30,344 nucleotides of DNA from JAFDVL01 sp043736395 (GTDB lineage Bacteria > Acidobacteriota > Blastocatellia > RBC074): positions 1 through 30,344 of the forward strand of contig JAYTCQ010000221.1 in the NCBI GenBank assembly GCA_043736395.1, given 5' to 3'. The notes beneath the pieces were generated by a model. It was not told the origin of the DNA, searched no databases, and saw nothing but the letters and a program-made list of their open reading frames with translations. Made by a program: the position numbers and the translations under genes. Positions 1 to 7,078 of this stretch are shown here, piece after piece (within the stretch, counting starts at the first letter, position 1; each line of letters starts with the position of its first letter).

Positions 1-514
1 GCAAACAGGCCTCAACGTAGGCTTCGTCGTCTGTGAGAATGGTGCGAATTACTTCCACTAATTTCATCATCGGCACTGGATTGAAAAAATGCATGCCGAC
101 AAATCGGCGTTGTCGTTCGTGGCTGGTCGCGGTCATCATTTCGGTGATGGAAAGTGATGAAGTATTAGAAGCGAAAATCGTTTCCGGTTTACACAGCGCA
201 TCAAGTTTCGCGTACGTTTCGCGTTTGATGTCGAGATTTTCGATGATTGCTTCGATGATAATGTCGCAGTCGGCTAAGGCCTCGAGTTGCTTCGAACTAG
301 ACAGATTTGCCAGTGCGGTCGTTTGTTGATCAGCCGTCATGGAACCGCGTTCGACGAATTTTGCCAATGACGACTCAATGCTTTTGAGGCCTTTATGCAA
401 AGCTTCCTGATTGATTTCGACGAGCGTGACCTGATGATTGGAAACGGCGGCAATCTGCGCAATACCTGATCCCATGAGGCCTGCGCCGAGGACTCCGATT
501 GATTTGATGGACAT
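1..514 (-). CDS. 3-hydroxybutyryl-CoA (3-hydroxyacyl-CoA) dehydrogenase, N-terminal part
   Basis: The first 171 residues are present; the gene runs off the left edge. The N-terminus shows the Rossmann NAD-binding motif GVLGAGLMGSG (residues 7-17, GxGxxG). Further on are ASNTSSLSI (about 115-123) and HFFNP (142-146), whose His is the expected catalytic residue of the 3-hydroxyacyl-CoA dehydrogenase family. These enzymes oxidise (S)-3-hydroxyacyl-CoA to 3-ketoacyl-CoA with NAD+, in the cytosol, in fatty-acid or butanoyl-CoA metabolism. The ATG at 512-514 immediately precedes the dinucleotide-binding fold and has an AGG-containing leader. It lies 9 nt downstream of the rhomboid gene on the same strand, so it is probably co-transcribed with it. 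The Hbd/PaaH type is likely, but the missing C-terminal domain would be needed to decide between short-chain specific and bifunctional forms. Confidence 0.93.
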   Translation of the reverse strand, partial: MSIKSIGVLGAGLMGSGIAQIAAVSNHQVTLVEINQEALHKGLKSIESSLAKFVERGSMTADQQTTALANLSSSKQLEALADCDIIIEAIIENLDIKRETYAKLDALCKPETIFASNTSSLSITEMMTATSHERQRRFVGMHFFNPVPMMKLVEVIRTILTDDEAYVEACL

Positions 515-523
515 TGGATTTAC

Positions 524-1321
524 CTACCTGGTTGGAAATGGGCGAACAAGAAAGGCGCGGACAAAGCAAGACACAACGATCAACGTACAGAGGATGATGA
601 TGAATTTTTTGTTCTGCGGTTTCTCTTCTTCACCGGGAACGAGCATTGGAACAGCGAAGCCGAGTAAGCCACCACTGACCAGTCCGAAAATATGCGCTGA
701 ATTATCAATTCTATGCCCACCGCCTGTTGAATTACTCATAAATCCGTAGATCAAATTTATGGCGACAACTTGAATCATTCCCGGCCCCAGCGCTTTGCGA
801 AACCCTTCCGGTAATTGGCGGCGATATTTATAACTGACGGCGAGCGAAACACCTACTAAACCGAACAATGCGCCGGAGGCTCCAGCTCCGATGGCATTAT
901 TTTTATAATACAGATCACTCACCACACTGCCGATGACGCCGAAAATTCCAGTGATTAAATAAAGAATAAAGAAGCGCGCCGGGCCAAATAATTTCTCAAT
1001 CGTGGGGCCGACGTTCCACAGCGTATAGGAATTGACGGCTAAATGTAAAATACCAATATGGATGAAAATTGGAGTGATGAAACGAAACCATTGGCCTTGC
1101 TGAAGCATGAGCGCATTAATTTTTGCGCCAAAATTTAGCAGGACTGGAAAATCGTTTCCTGATGACAGCATGACACTAGGTCTGGCACTCACCATTACCA
1201 TTAAGGCAAAAATCAGAATGTTAAATCCAAAAATGACATAGGTCAGCCAGACGCGACGCGCCTGAAAGGCTTCGACAAATTTCCATTGAGCGAATTGTTC
1301 TTCGGTTGGTTCGTTAATCAC
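524..1321 (-). CDS. Rhomboid family intramembrane serine protease
   Basis: This 265-residue polytopic membrane protein carries the rhomboid signature. It has the L1-loop WFR motif (residues 78-80), HLAVN (93-97) in the second core helix, GASG with the nucleophile Ser149, and SAHIFG with the catalytic His210. Rhomboids cleave transmembrane segments of substrate proteins inside the inner membrane using a Ser-His dyad, and both residues are present, so the enzyme is predicted active. A cytosolic leader of about 25 residues precedes the first helix, and an extra hydrophobic helix (about 239-257) follows the six-helix core, giving a 7-TM layout. The gene sits 5 nt downstream of the phhB stop and 9 nt upstream of the dehydrogenase start, so the three are almost certainly one transcript. 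The substrate cannot be told from the context. Confidence 0.93.
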   Translation of the reverse strand: MINEPTEEQFAQWKFVEAFQARRVWLTYVIFGFNILIFALMVMVSARPSVMLSSGNDFPVLLNFGAKINALMLQQGQWFRFITPIFIHIGILHLAVNSYTLWNVGPTIEKLFGPARFFILYLITGIFGVIGSVVSDLYYKNNAIGAGASGALFGLVGVSLAVSYKYRRQLPEGFRKALGPGMIQVVAINLIYGFMSNSTGGGHRIDNSAHIFGLVSGGLLGFAVPMLVPGEEEKPQNKKFIIILCTLIVVSCFVRAFLVRPFPTR

Positions 1322-1326
1322 TTGAC

Positions 1327-1653
1327 CTACAGCTTATCAATTTTTGCGGCGAGGATAAAATCGCTTTGATGAAGGCCGTCAATTTTATGCGTCCAAATTG
1401 TGATTTCGACTTTGCCCCAGGCGAGGAAAATGTCGGGATGATGGCCTTGTTTTTCAGCCAGTTCTCCGACCAGATTCGTAAAAGCCAGCGCGGATTTAAA
1501 ATCAGGAAATTTGAATTCCTTTTGCAGATGATGTTCGGCGATGACTTGCCAGTGATTGCCAAGTTGCGTCATTAATTCGGCAATCGCAGCGCTTCCCAGC
1601 GGTGGAATTCCACCACGGCACGGTTCACAGGTTTGAGCAGATAATTCAGACAT
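1327..1653 (-). CDS. phhB: 4a-hydroxytetrahydrobiopterin dehydratase (pterin-4a-carbinolamine dehydratase)
   Basis: The 108-residue protein has the family signature EKQGHHPDIFLAW (residues 67-79) with the His71-His72-Pro73 active-site cluster and a further His at 89, and the usual family length. The enzyme dehydrates 4a-hydroxytetrahydropterin, recycling the cofactor of phenylalanine hydroxylase; bacterial homologues without that hydroxylase have been linked to molybdopterin metabolism. I chose ATG 1651-1653 because an AGGA lies about 11 nt upstream and residue 1 then fits the family; the longer open frame to 1749 runs into the repeat element and is not family-like. The N-terminus has a CEPC pair (residues 9-12), seen in some homologues. 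It is the first gene of a tight phhB-rhomboid-dehydrogenase operon, and no aromatic hydroxylase is visible in the window. Confidence 0.93.
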   Translation of the reverse strand: MSELSAQTCEPCRGGIPPLGSAAIAELMTQLGNHWQVIAEHHLQKEFKFPDFKSALAFTNLVGELAEKQGHHPDIFLAWGKVEITIWTHKIDGLHQSDFILAAKIDKL

Positions 1654-1723
1654 AAAATCGGTTGTCCTGATAAATAAATTTTCGTTGTGAGGGGCATGAT
1701 CGTACAACGAAAACCACCGGTAA

Positions 1724-1840
1724 GAAAGTTCGCGGTTCGCAGTAGGCAAAAGTTCGCAGTTTACAGAAGCGATAATTCGCAGGTTACTGTGAACTGTCTT
1801 TACTGCGAACTGCGAACTTTCCTGCTGCGAACTTTCCTAC
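1724..1840. repeat. Heptamer-phased palindromic repeat element 1 (word GTTCGCA)
   Basis: Degenerate copies of the 7-mer GTTCGCA run rightward in the left half, and reverse-complement copies (TGCGAAC) run in the right half. Arms 1724-1744 and 1801-1821 pair at 20 of 21 positions, and an inner pair (1757-1766 with 1788-1797) matches at 9 of 10. The right end also contains a tandem 15-mer (1811-1825 and 1826-1840, one difference). The right edge overlaps the stop codon of the 106-aa gene, and the element lies about 70 nt upstream of phhB. It is one of four elements in the window with the same architecture but a different word. Confidence 0.85.
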
Positions 1841-2157
1841 AATCCATATTTCAGGCGATTAAGTCCAAAGGTTTCGAGCTGTCCCAGCGATGCGAGCACG
1901 GCGTGAAAGTGTAGACTGGGAAGATATTCGATGGCATCAAGTACTAAGTTTTCAGGTGAAGATTCATCTTTAGCAATAATAAAGGCGCAACGCCAACCGC
2001 GATTAACAATAGAAAAACAATCAATGCGGTAATAATGGTTAAATTCACTAAGCTCATAAGGCGCTAATTGGGTTGCAGCTTTCGTAATGCTTGTCACTTC
2101 CTGAAACTGATACTTCATGCACACCTGTTTAGTGAGGATCACAGGGCACGATTCCAT
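1837..2157 (-). CDS. Hypothetical protein, 106 aa
   Basis: I do not recognise this family. The protein is small, probably cytosolic (no signal peptide or membrane helix) and rich in aromatic residues and Cys in its first half. An AAGGAG motif about 11 nt upstream of ATG 2155-2157 supports both the gene and this start; an internal ATG at residue 14 is the only alternative. Its stop codon is embedded in heptamer element 1. It is divergent from the PEP-CTERM gene. The good ribosome-binding site and a composition like its neighbours favour a real gene, but no function can be offered. Confidence 0.6.
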   Translation of the reverse strand: MESCPVILTKQVCMKYQFQEVTSITKAATQLAPYELSEFNHYYRIDCFSIVNRGWRCAFIIAKDESSPENLVLDAIEYLPSLHFHAVLASLGQLETFGLNRLKYGL

Positions 2158-2423
2158 TGATGGGGATTCTCCTTAATTTAATTTTTTTGTGTTGTCAGCC
2201 GACTGCCCCGTTGTCGGTTGCCCTACCTATAAATGGTTAATCCCTAAAGAATCCCAGACTAAATTTCACAATTCTAGCAACTTTCTTACATAAATGTGAC
2301 TTGCGGGAGGTTCCGCCTATTCGTCGTTTATATTCAGCGAGAGCTATGAGAATTATCTGAAACTAGCAATTACAAAGTTAGTTTATTGAATTTGAGAGTT
2401 GCAAAATAGAAAGGTACAGGATT
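2158..2423. promoter_or_regulatory. Divergent intergenic region with a small inverted repeat
   Basis: This gap separates the minus-strand 106-aa gene from the plus-strand PEP-CTERM gene, so both promoters must lie here. An imperfect 8-bp inverted repeat (2196-2203 with 2213-2220, one G-T pair) stands about 60 nt upstream of the minus-strand start codon. A shorter GC-rich hairpin (GCGG/CCGC) lies at about 2304-2318. I see no convincing -35/-10 pair. An AAAGG about 9 nt before ATG 2424 serves the PEP-CTERM gene. Confidence 0.35.
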
Positions 2424-2993
2424 ATGAGATTTAGACCAGTAATGACAATTATTCTTTGTGGTGCAATGACATTCGCGGCACAGGCAGGTTCAGTTAGCTA
2501 CGATCAAATTCAAGCATCGCAGAATGCGGGGCAAACACAGACTTCAGCTTCAGTTCCATCAACTTCGACAGATCAAATTACGGTCGAAAGTCTGGAACAT
2601 CCCGAATTTGTAAAGTTGGCAGATGGCAGAATTATTCCTTACGGCCCGGGCGTTTCGTGTTCTGATTCCTGTGTGGGAGCAGATATTCTTGAGAAAGAAG
2701 GCTTTAATAAAAAATGGTTGTACGCTGTCCCTGTTATCGCGGGCATCGCAGTTGTTGGTGTCTACTTAGGCAGCAAAGACGCCGCGTTGCCACGCACGAA
2801 TGTTGATGGGGTGACGAAAGGCCCTGATACTCCGGTCGTGCCAAATGATCCCAATACGCCAACGACTCCTTCAGATCCTTCAAATCCTGGTCAGCCGCAG
2901 CCTGTTCCAGAACCAGCGACGATTGCTTTGATGAGTGCCGGGATTGCGTTAATGGGACGCAAGAAAGTGCGCGAAATGATAAAAAAAAGTTAA
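2424..2993 (+). CDS. PEP-CTERM sorting-domain exported protein
   Basis: The 189-residue protein has an N-terminal Sec signal peptide (about residues 1-22, ending AAQA). A Thr/Ser/Gln-rich segment follows, then a CSDSC cysteine pair and an internal hydrophobic stretch (about 99-116). A Pro/Asp/Thr-rich linker leads to a C-terminal PEP-CTERM signal: VPEP at 161-164, a hydrophobic helix and RKK at 179-181. Proteins with this tail are recognised by exosortase, cleaved and delivered to the cell surface or extracellular matrix. The basic tail after the helix is rather long (11 residues). No exosortase or exopolysaccharide gene is adjacent. A strong terminator follows about 30 nt after the stop, so the gene is likely monocistronic. 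The mature part has no domain I recognise. Confidence 0.9.
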   Translation: MRFRPVMTIILCGAMTFAAQAGSVSYDQIQASQNAGQTQTSASVPSTSTDQITVESLEHPEFVKLADGRIIPYGPGVSCSDSCVGADILEKEGFNKKWLYAVPVIAGIAVVGVYLGSKDAALPRTNVDGVTKGPDTPVVPNDPNTPTTPSDPSNPGQPQPVPEPATIALMSAGIALMGRKKVREMIKKS

Positions 2994-3020
2994 GAATTAA
3001 GTCGAATTGATAAGAATGAA

Positions 3021-3071
3021 AAAGCCGCCAATTGTTGCACTGCTAGTGACAATTGGCGGCTTTGATTTTTT
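3021..3071. terminator. Strong bidirectional intrinsic terminator
   Basis: A perfect 15-bp stem (3021-3035 with 3049-3063, loop of 13 nt) is followed by a T-rich run on the plus strand and by TTTTT on the minus strand. It lies between the converging PEP-CTERM and zinc-ribbon genes and can terminate both. Confidence 0.95.
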
Positions 3072-3085
3072 TGAAATGAAGTTTC

Positions 3086-3358
3086 TTAAATAAAAACTAC
3101 AGTTTGAGAATTTGGAATCTCGAATCTTCCACGACAGCGAGTATTCGGACAATTCAACATGTCGTCAACGCGCACCATATAATCACGAGCATTATTATAT
3201 TTTGCACGGAGATATTCATCCGCCCCACGCGGCAAGGTAGGTTTTTTCGAACGTCGCAGCCAACGAATTTTAAATTCAGAATTCTGCCGACATTTCGGAC
3301 AAGTATAGTTCGCGCTTTTGAGTTCCTGCTTCTCTGTGTATAAATCTCTTTCGTCCAT
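3086..3358 (-). CDS. Small zinc-ribbon-like protein
   Basis: The 90-residue protein has CPKC at residues 20-23 and CPNTRC at 70-75, together a plausible four-Cys zinc-binding ribbon with a long basic loop (RWLRRSKKP) between the pairs. It has no signal peptide or membrane helix and is probably cytosolic. I do not recognise a named family; such proteins often bind nucleic acid or act as adaptors, but this is only inference. The start at 3358 has AGGA about 14 nt upstream, a long spacing. The gene converges on the PEP-CTERM gene across the shared terminator at 3021-3071 and is followed upstream by the POT transporter on the same strand. Confidence 0.7.
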   Translation of the reverse strand: MDERDLYTEKQELKSANYTCPKCRQNSEFKIRWLRRSKKPTLPRGADEYLRAKYNNARDYMVRVDDMLNCPNTRCRGRFEIPNSQTVVFI

Positions 3359-3412
3359 AGCGATATAATTATCCTTTGCGCGCAGAAAGGCAAGGAATGG
3401 TTGGAGCCAAAA

Positions 3413-4936
3413 TCATCGTACGCTTCCCATTAATTTTTTAATGGAAGGTGTTAGGAAAAATAAAATTACTGCTGCCAACACAGGAACAGCAGCTACCTTG
3501 CTGAAAAGCGAAACCAATTTATCGGCGGATTCGCCACTAAAAAATCCTGCCGCTTCACCTGCCAAAAAATTTCCGAAGGAAATTGAAAGAAACCAAACTC
3601 CCATCATTAATCCGGTTAATCTGGGCGGAGCCAGCTTTGTAGTCGCGCTCATTCCAATTGGGCTGATGCACAATTCACCAATGGTGTGACAAAGAAAAAC
3701 TCCCATCAACCACGAAGTACCAACTTTGCTACTGCTCGATAATTGCAACGAAGCAAGCATCAAAATCAATGCGCCAGCTCCGGCGAGAAATAATCCGATG
3801 GAAAATTTCATTGGACTCGAAGGCTGTTTATTCGCCAGCTTCAACCACAGCCAGGACATTACTGGAGCCAATAGAATCAGGTACATCGAATTCACAGACT
3901 GAAACCAGCCCGTTGGGAATTCATTATCATTTGGGTTTAAAATTTTTACAGCTCGGAACGAATTAAGTAACCATTCTCGTGAGATGCTTCGATCTGTAAA
4001 GTCACGCGCGAAAAGATTAAAACTGGAACCCGCCTGTTCGAAGACCGCCCAAAAAATCACAGCAAATAAAAACAATAAAACGATCACAGCGACAGGTTTT
4101 TTTTCTTCGGTTTTTAGAAAGCTAGTGAACAACCAACCTAAGAAGACCAATAAAATTGTCAGCATGATGTATCCGCGATTTTTCTGAATAACATCTGGGC
4201 CGAAATATAGCAGCACTACTACCGCAACAATAGAAAACATTAATCCTGCTCCGAATAAAGCATTTTTTCGGATTTGTTCTGCCGGAAAATTCGGAGGATT
4301 TCCGATATGCGCAAGGCGATCACCGCTTAATTTGTACTGAATTAATCCCAGCACCATGAATACACCTGCTGTTCCGAATCCGAGGTGCCAGCTAATTTTT
4401 TCTCCTAAAAAACTGCATACTAACGGAGCCAGAAACGCGCCAGTATTTATTCCCATATAAAAAATCGAGAATCCGGCATCCCTTCGTTGATCAGTGGGAC
4501 TATAAAGACCACCAACCAATGCGCTGACATTTGGCTTGAGTAATCCAGTACCCAGTACGATTAATACGAGTCCCAAATAGAAAGTCGGGAGTGATGGAAA
4601 CGCAATTGAGAAATGTCCGAGGGCGATAATGCAGCCTCCCCAAAAAACAGCATTTCTGCTACCGAGAACATTATCTGCAATCCATCCACCTGGAAGTGAC
4701 ATTAAATAAACAGAGCCTGTATAAGCACCATAAATTGGTCCAGCTTTAGTGTTGCTAAACCCAAGTCCGCCACTTGCAATTGGAGCTGTCATGAATAGCA
4801 TTAATAGTGCTCGCATCCCGTAATAACTAAACCGTTCCCACATTTCCGTGAAAAACAGAGTTGTTAATCCGCGCGGATGTCCGCCAATTCCAGTGTTGTC
4901 TGACAGAGTGTCCAGGTTACTCGCTTCAGGGTTCAT
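3413..4936 (-). CDS. POT/PTR2 family proton-dependent oligopeptide transporter
   Basis: This 507-residue inner-membrane protein has the POT signature EMWERFSYYG at residues 31-40 (ExxERFxYYG). In the family this motif couples proton movement to transport, and all its key residues are present. Many hydrophobic helices follow, consistent with the 12-14 helix fold and with the family's usual length. Members import di- and tripeptides with protons. A leader of about 20 residues precedes the first helix. AGG lies a short distance upstream of ATG 4936. The gene is transcribed divergently from the outer-membrane protein gene at 5203; the 266-nt gap between them shows no repeat or clear operator. With the secreted M36 protease in the same window it would suit a peptide-scavenging lifestyle. 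Confidence 0.95.
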   Translation of the reverse strand: MNPEASNLDTLSDNTGIGGHPRGLTTLFFTEMWERFSYYGMRALLMLFMTAPIASGGLGFSNTKAGPIYGAYTGSVYLMSLPGGWIADNVLGSRNAVFWGGCIIALGHFSIAFPSLPTFYLGLVLIVLGTGLLKPNVSALVGGLYSPTDQRRDAGFSIFYMGINTGAFLAPLVCSFLGEKISWHLGFGTAGVFMVLGLIQYKLSGDRLAHIGNPPNFPAEQIRKNALFGAGLMFSIVAVVVLLYFGPDVIQKNRGYIMLTILLVFLGWLFTSFLKTEEKKPVAVIVLLFLFAVIFWAVFEQAGSSFNLFARDFTDRSISREWLLNSFRAVKILNPNDNEFPTGWFQSVNSMYLILLAPVMSWLWLKLANKQPSSPMKFSIGLFLAGAGALILMLASLQLSSSSKVGTSWLMGVFLCHTIGELCISPIGMSATTKLAPPRLTGLMMGVWFLSISFGNFLAGEAAGFFSGESADKLVSLFSKVAAVPVLAAVILFFLTPSIKKLMGSVR

Positions 4937-5202
4937 ATTTTACCTAGTTGATTGGATGGGAAATTTTGTTTGTCACTTCTGACGTGGGACATTCTAATTC
5001 ACAGGCGAAAAAATTGGTACTACCTGCAATGATTTATAAGACAACGGTTAACGTAAAATTTATGCTCGCAATACTTTTATCGAAATGATATATTTCTCTT
5101 GCCAGTTTTATTCCCCCCTTTATTCGCTTAATTGTAAAAGCAACTTCACTTCTTCCCGAATGCTTTTATCAACTATAACTGTATGTGAAAGGATCCTCAT
5201 CA

Positions 5203-5766
5203 ATGCAAAAAATATTATTAGTACTTGCGTTCATCTCACTTTGCCCCGCCTTCGTTTTGGCTCAGGATGATGTCTCCGCCGTTGAAGTTTTCGGTGGATA
5301 TTCATACCTCCGAACTGGAACTTATGATCAGGATAGTCACGGCTGGAACACCGCGATTTCCATCAATGCAAGCAAGCATTTTGCCATCGCTGCCGATTTC
5401 GCCGGACATTATGATCGGTACAGCAAAAATGGCGCGAATGTTAATACGTCAATTCACACCTTCCTGTTTGGCCCTCAGGTAAATTTTCGAGCTTCGGAAA
5501 AAGTAAATCCGTTTGTCCATGCTTTGTTTGGAGTGGCTCATCAAAACGTGACCGCCAAAACTGCTTTGACTAAAATTTCCAGTAAGCAAACCGGATTTGG
5601 AATGGCGTTAGGCGGAGGTTTGGATATTAGATTAAACGATTCTGTTTCGTGGCGAATGTTCCAGGCGGATTATCTTTTGGCTCGTTATCAGGATCCGTTT
5701 ACAGTCCCGCTGAAGAGGCGTAATATTCATAACTTCCGGTTATCTACCGGATTGGTATTTCAATAA
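5203..5766 (+). CDS. Outer-membrane beta-barrel protein
   Basis: The 187-residue protein has a Sec signal peptide (about residues 1-20, ending VLAQ). Alternating amphipathic strands follow, including FGGYSYLRTG, WNTAISINASKHFAIAADFAGHY and the terminal strand FRLSTGLVFQ. The layout is that of small 8-stranded OmpA/OMP_b-brl barrels. No catalytic residues are apparent, and the role is unknown. I chose ATG 5203 because AAGGA lies 9 nt upstream and the signal peptide then starts correctly; the open frame extends to a GTG at 5185 without support. The TPR gene follows 22 nt downstream on the same strand, with a terminator-like hairpin overlapping its beginning. Confidence 0.85.
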   Translation: MQKILLVLAFISLCPAFVLAQDDVSAVEVFGGYSYLRTGTYDQDSHGWNTAISINASKHFAIAADFAGHYDRYSKNGANVNTSIHTFLFGPQVNFRASEKVNPFVHALFGVAHQNVTAKTALTKISSKQTGFGMALGGGLDIRLNDSVSWRMFQADYLLARYQDPFTVPLKRRNIHNFRLSTGLVFQ

Positions 5767-5788
5767 TTGCCCCTGAGTTTGATCGAAT

Positions 5789-7078
5789 ATGAATTTAAAA
5801 AGACCCGCTTGTTACAGGCTTCCCTCCTCCTGTCGAGCGGGGTTTTTCGTTGTCGGGATGGGACTGGTGTTGGTGGTCGGATTCGCTCAGACGTTGCAGC
5901 CAACCAAAACAATCGAAAATATTTCGGCTTCCAAAAGTTTATTTGAAAAGGGAAGCGCCATCGTCAAACAAGCTGAATTGACTGTGCTGAGCAAACTTCC
6001 AGGCAGTGTCGAAAAGGGAATCTTACTATTCCAAATTGCCGCTTCGGATTTTCATCAGACGGGCGAATTTGAAGCTGAAGCTCTAGCTTGGCATCGAATT
6101 TCACAGCTTTCCACTACGCTTGGATTTTCTTACAACGCGAAAGCCGCTGCCGAAAAAGCGTTGATGATTTTGCGTGTCAGAACCCTGCCATCTTCATCGG
6201 CAATCTCTGCGATTGGCAAAGCGCAGGCGGCGCGCGCGCAATTGACGCTCGGAAGAATTTATCTGGAAACAGGTGATGCCCAACAATCCTTAAAATCGTA
6301 TTACGACGGACTCGGCTTAGCTTTGGAAGCGAGACTTTCGCGAGAAGCCGCTGCCGCCCATGTGGCGATTGGGTTATTAGCCGCACAAGCCGGAGAATTG
6401 GATATAGCGATTCAAATGACGGCGAATTCTCTGGAGCTTTGGCGTAGCGCGAAAGATTTTGACGGCGAAGCAATGAGCTTAAATAATCTAGCCAGATTTT
6501 TTGAGCGCAAAGGCGATCTCGAACGAGCCGCCGAAGCTGATGAACTCGCCGTCAAAATTAATCGTCTCCGCCACAACACTAAAGACGAACAATTTTCGTT
6601 AATGGAATCAATGCGTATTAATTTGATTCTTGGAAAATACGATGCAGCGGCTTACGCATCAGAGCAACTGGCTGGAATTGCCAAATTGAATCAAGACCCC
6701 AAAAAAGAAGGCGAACACCTGATTTCATTGGCGATGATCGAAGCGCGACGGGATAATTTAACCTCTGCGTATCAACTTCTGCTCAAGGCTTTGATCGTCT
6801 CAAATGAAAAGGAAACAACGCAGCAAATCAGCGAAGTAAAAGCATTACTCGAAAATCGCCAACCACTTGTTGAGGTTGATCGTGAGCAATTATTAGCCCT
6901 CGCGGAGCTAGAAACTGAACGAAAGGATTTCGCCGCCGCCTATCAATTATTGCTCAAGGCCTTAGTTGTAAATGGAAGAGAATCCGATGTCAAAGGTGTC
7001 GAACTAAATACGCGGATTAAGGTGATGGCAGAAAAAATTGAAGAAAAACAAAAACGCGAAGAAACTAGAACTCGGTAG
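5789..7078 (+). CDS. Exported tetratricopeptide-repeat protein
   Basis: The 429-residue protein begins with a signal sequence: a basic region (residues 2-16) then the hydrophobic stretch GFFVVGMGLVLVVGFA. Helical pairs with TPR character (A/L/Y-rich, for example RIYLETGDAQQSLKSYYDGL and MSLNNLARFFERKGDLERAAEAD) fill roughly residues 85-415. Two near-identical repeats (SAYQLLLKALIVS, AAYQLLLKALVVN) lie near the end. TPRs are protein-binding scaffolds; the partner is not known. ATG 5789 gives the better signal peptide, whereas an internal ATG at 5858 would remove its positive charges. Neither start has a good ribosome-binding site. The 3' end overlaps the converging ABC gene by 14 nt. Confidence 0.8.
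   Translation: MNLKRPACYRLPSSCRAGFFVVGMGLVLVVGFAQTLQPTKTIENISASKSLFEKGSAIVKQAELTVLSKLPGSVEKGILLFQIAASDFHQTGEFEAEALAWHRISQLSTTLGFSYNAKAAAEKALMILRVRTLPSSSAISAIGKAQAARAQLTLGRIYLETGDAQQSLKSYYDGLGLALEARLSREAAAAHVAIGLLAAQAGELDIAIQMTANSLELWRSAKDFDGEAMSLNNLARFFERKGDLERAAEADELAVKINRLRHNTKDEQFSLMESMRINLILGKYDAAAYASEQLAGIAKLNQDPKKEGEHLISLAMIEARRDNLTSAYQLLLKALIVSNEKETTQQISEVKALLENRQPLVEVDREQLLALAELETERKDFAAAYQLLLKALVVNGRESDVKGVELNTRIKVMAEKIEEKQKREETRTR
5797..5847 (+). terminator. Terminator-like hairpin overlapping the start of the TPR gene
   Basis: Arms 5798-5809 and 5836-5847 form a 12-position stem with one mismatch and one G-U pair. The stem is GC-rich at its top and ends in TTTTT. It begins only 6 nt after the TPR start codon and lies 30 nt after the outer-membrane protein stop. 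It could terminate the upstream gene, attenuate read-through into the TPR gene, or occlude its start. Confidence 0.6.

Noticed and set aside
2304..2318. Short GC hairpin before the PEP-CTERM gene as a terminator
   Set aside because: The stem is only 4 bp and no T-run follows.
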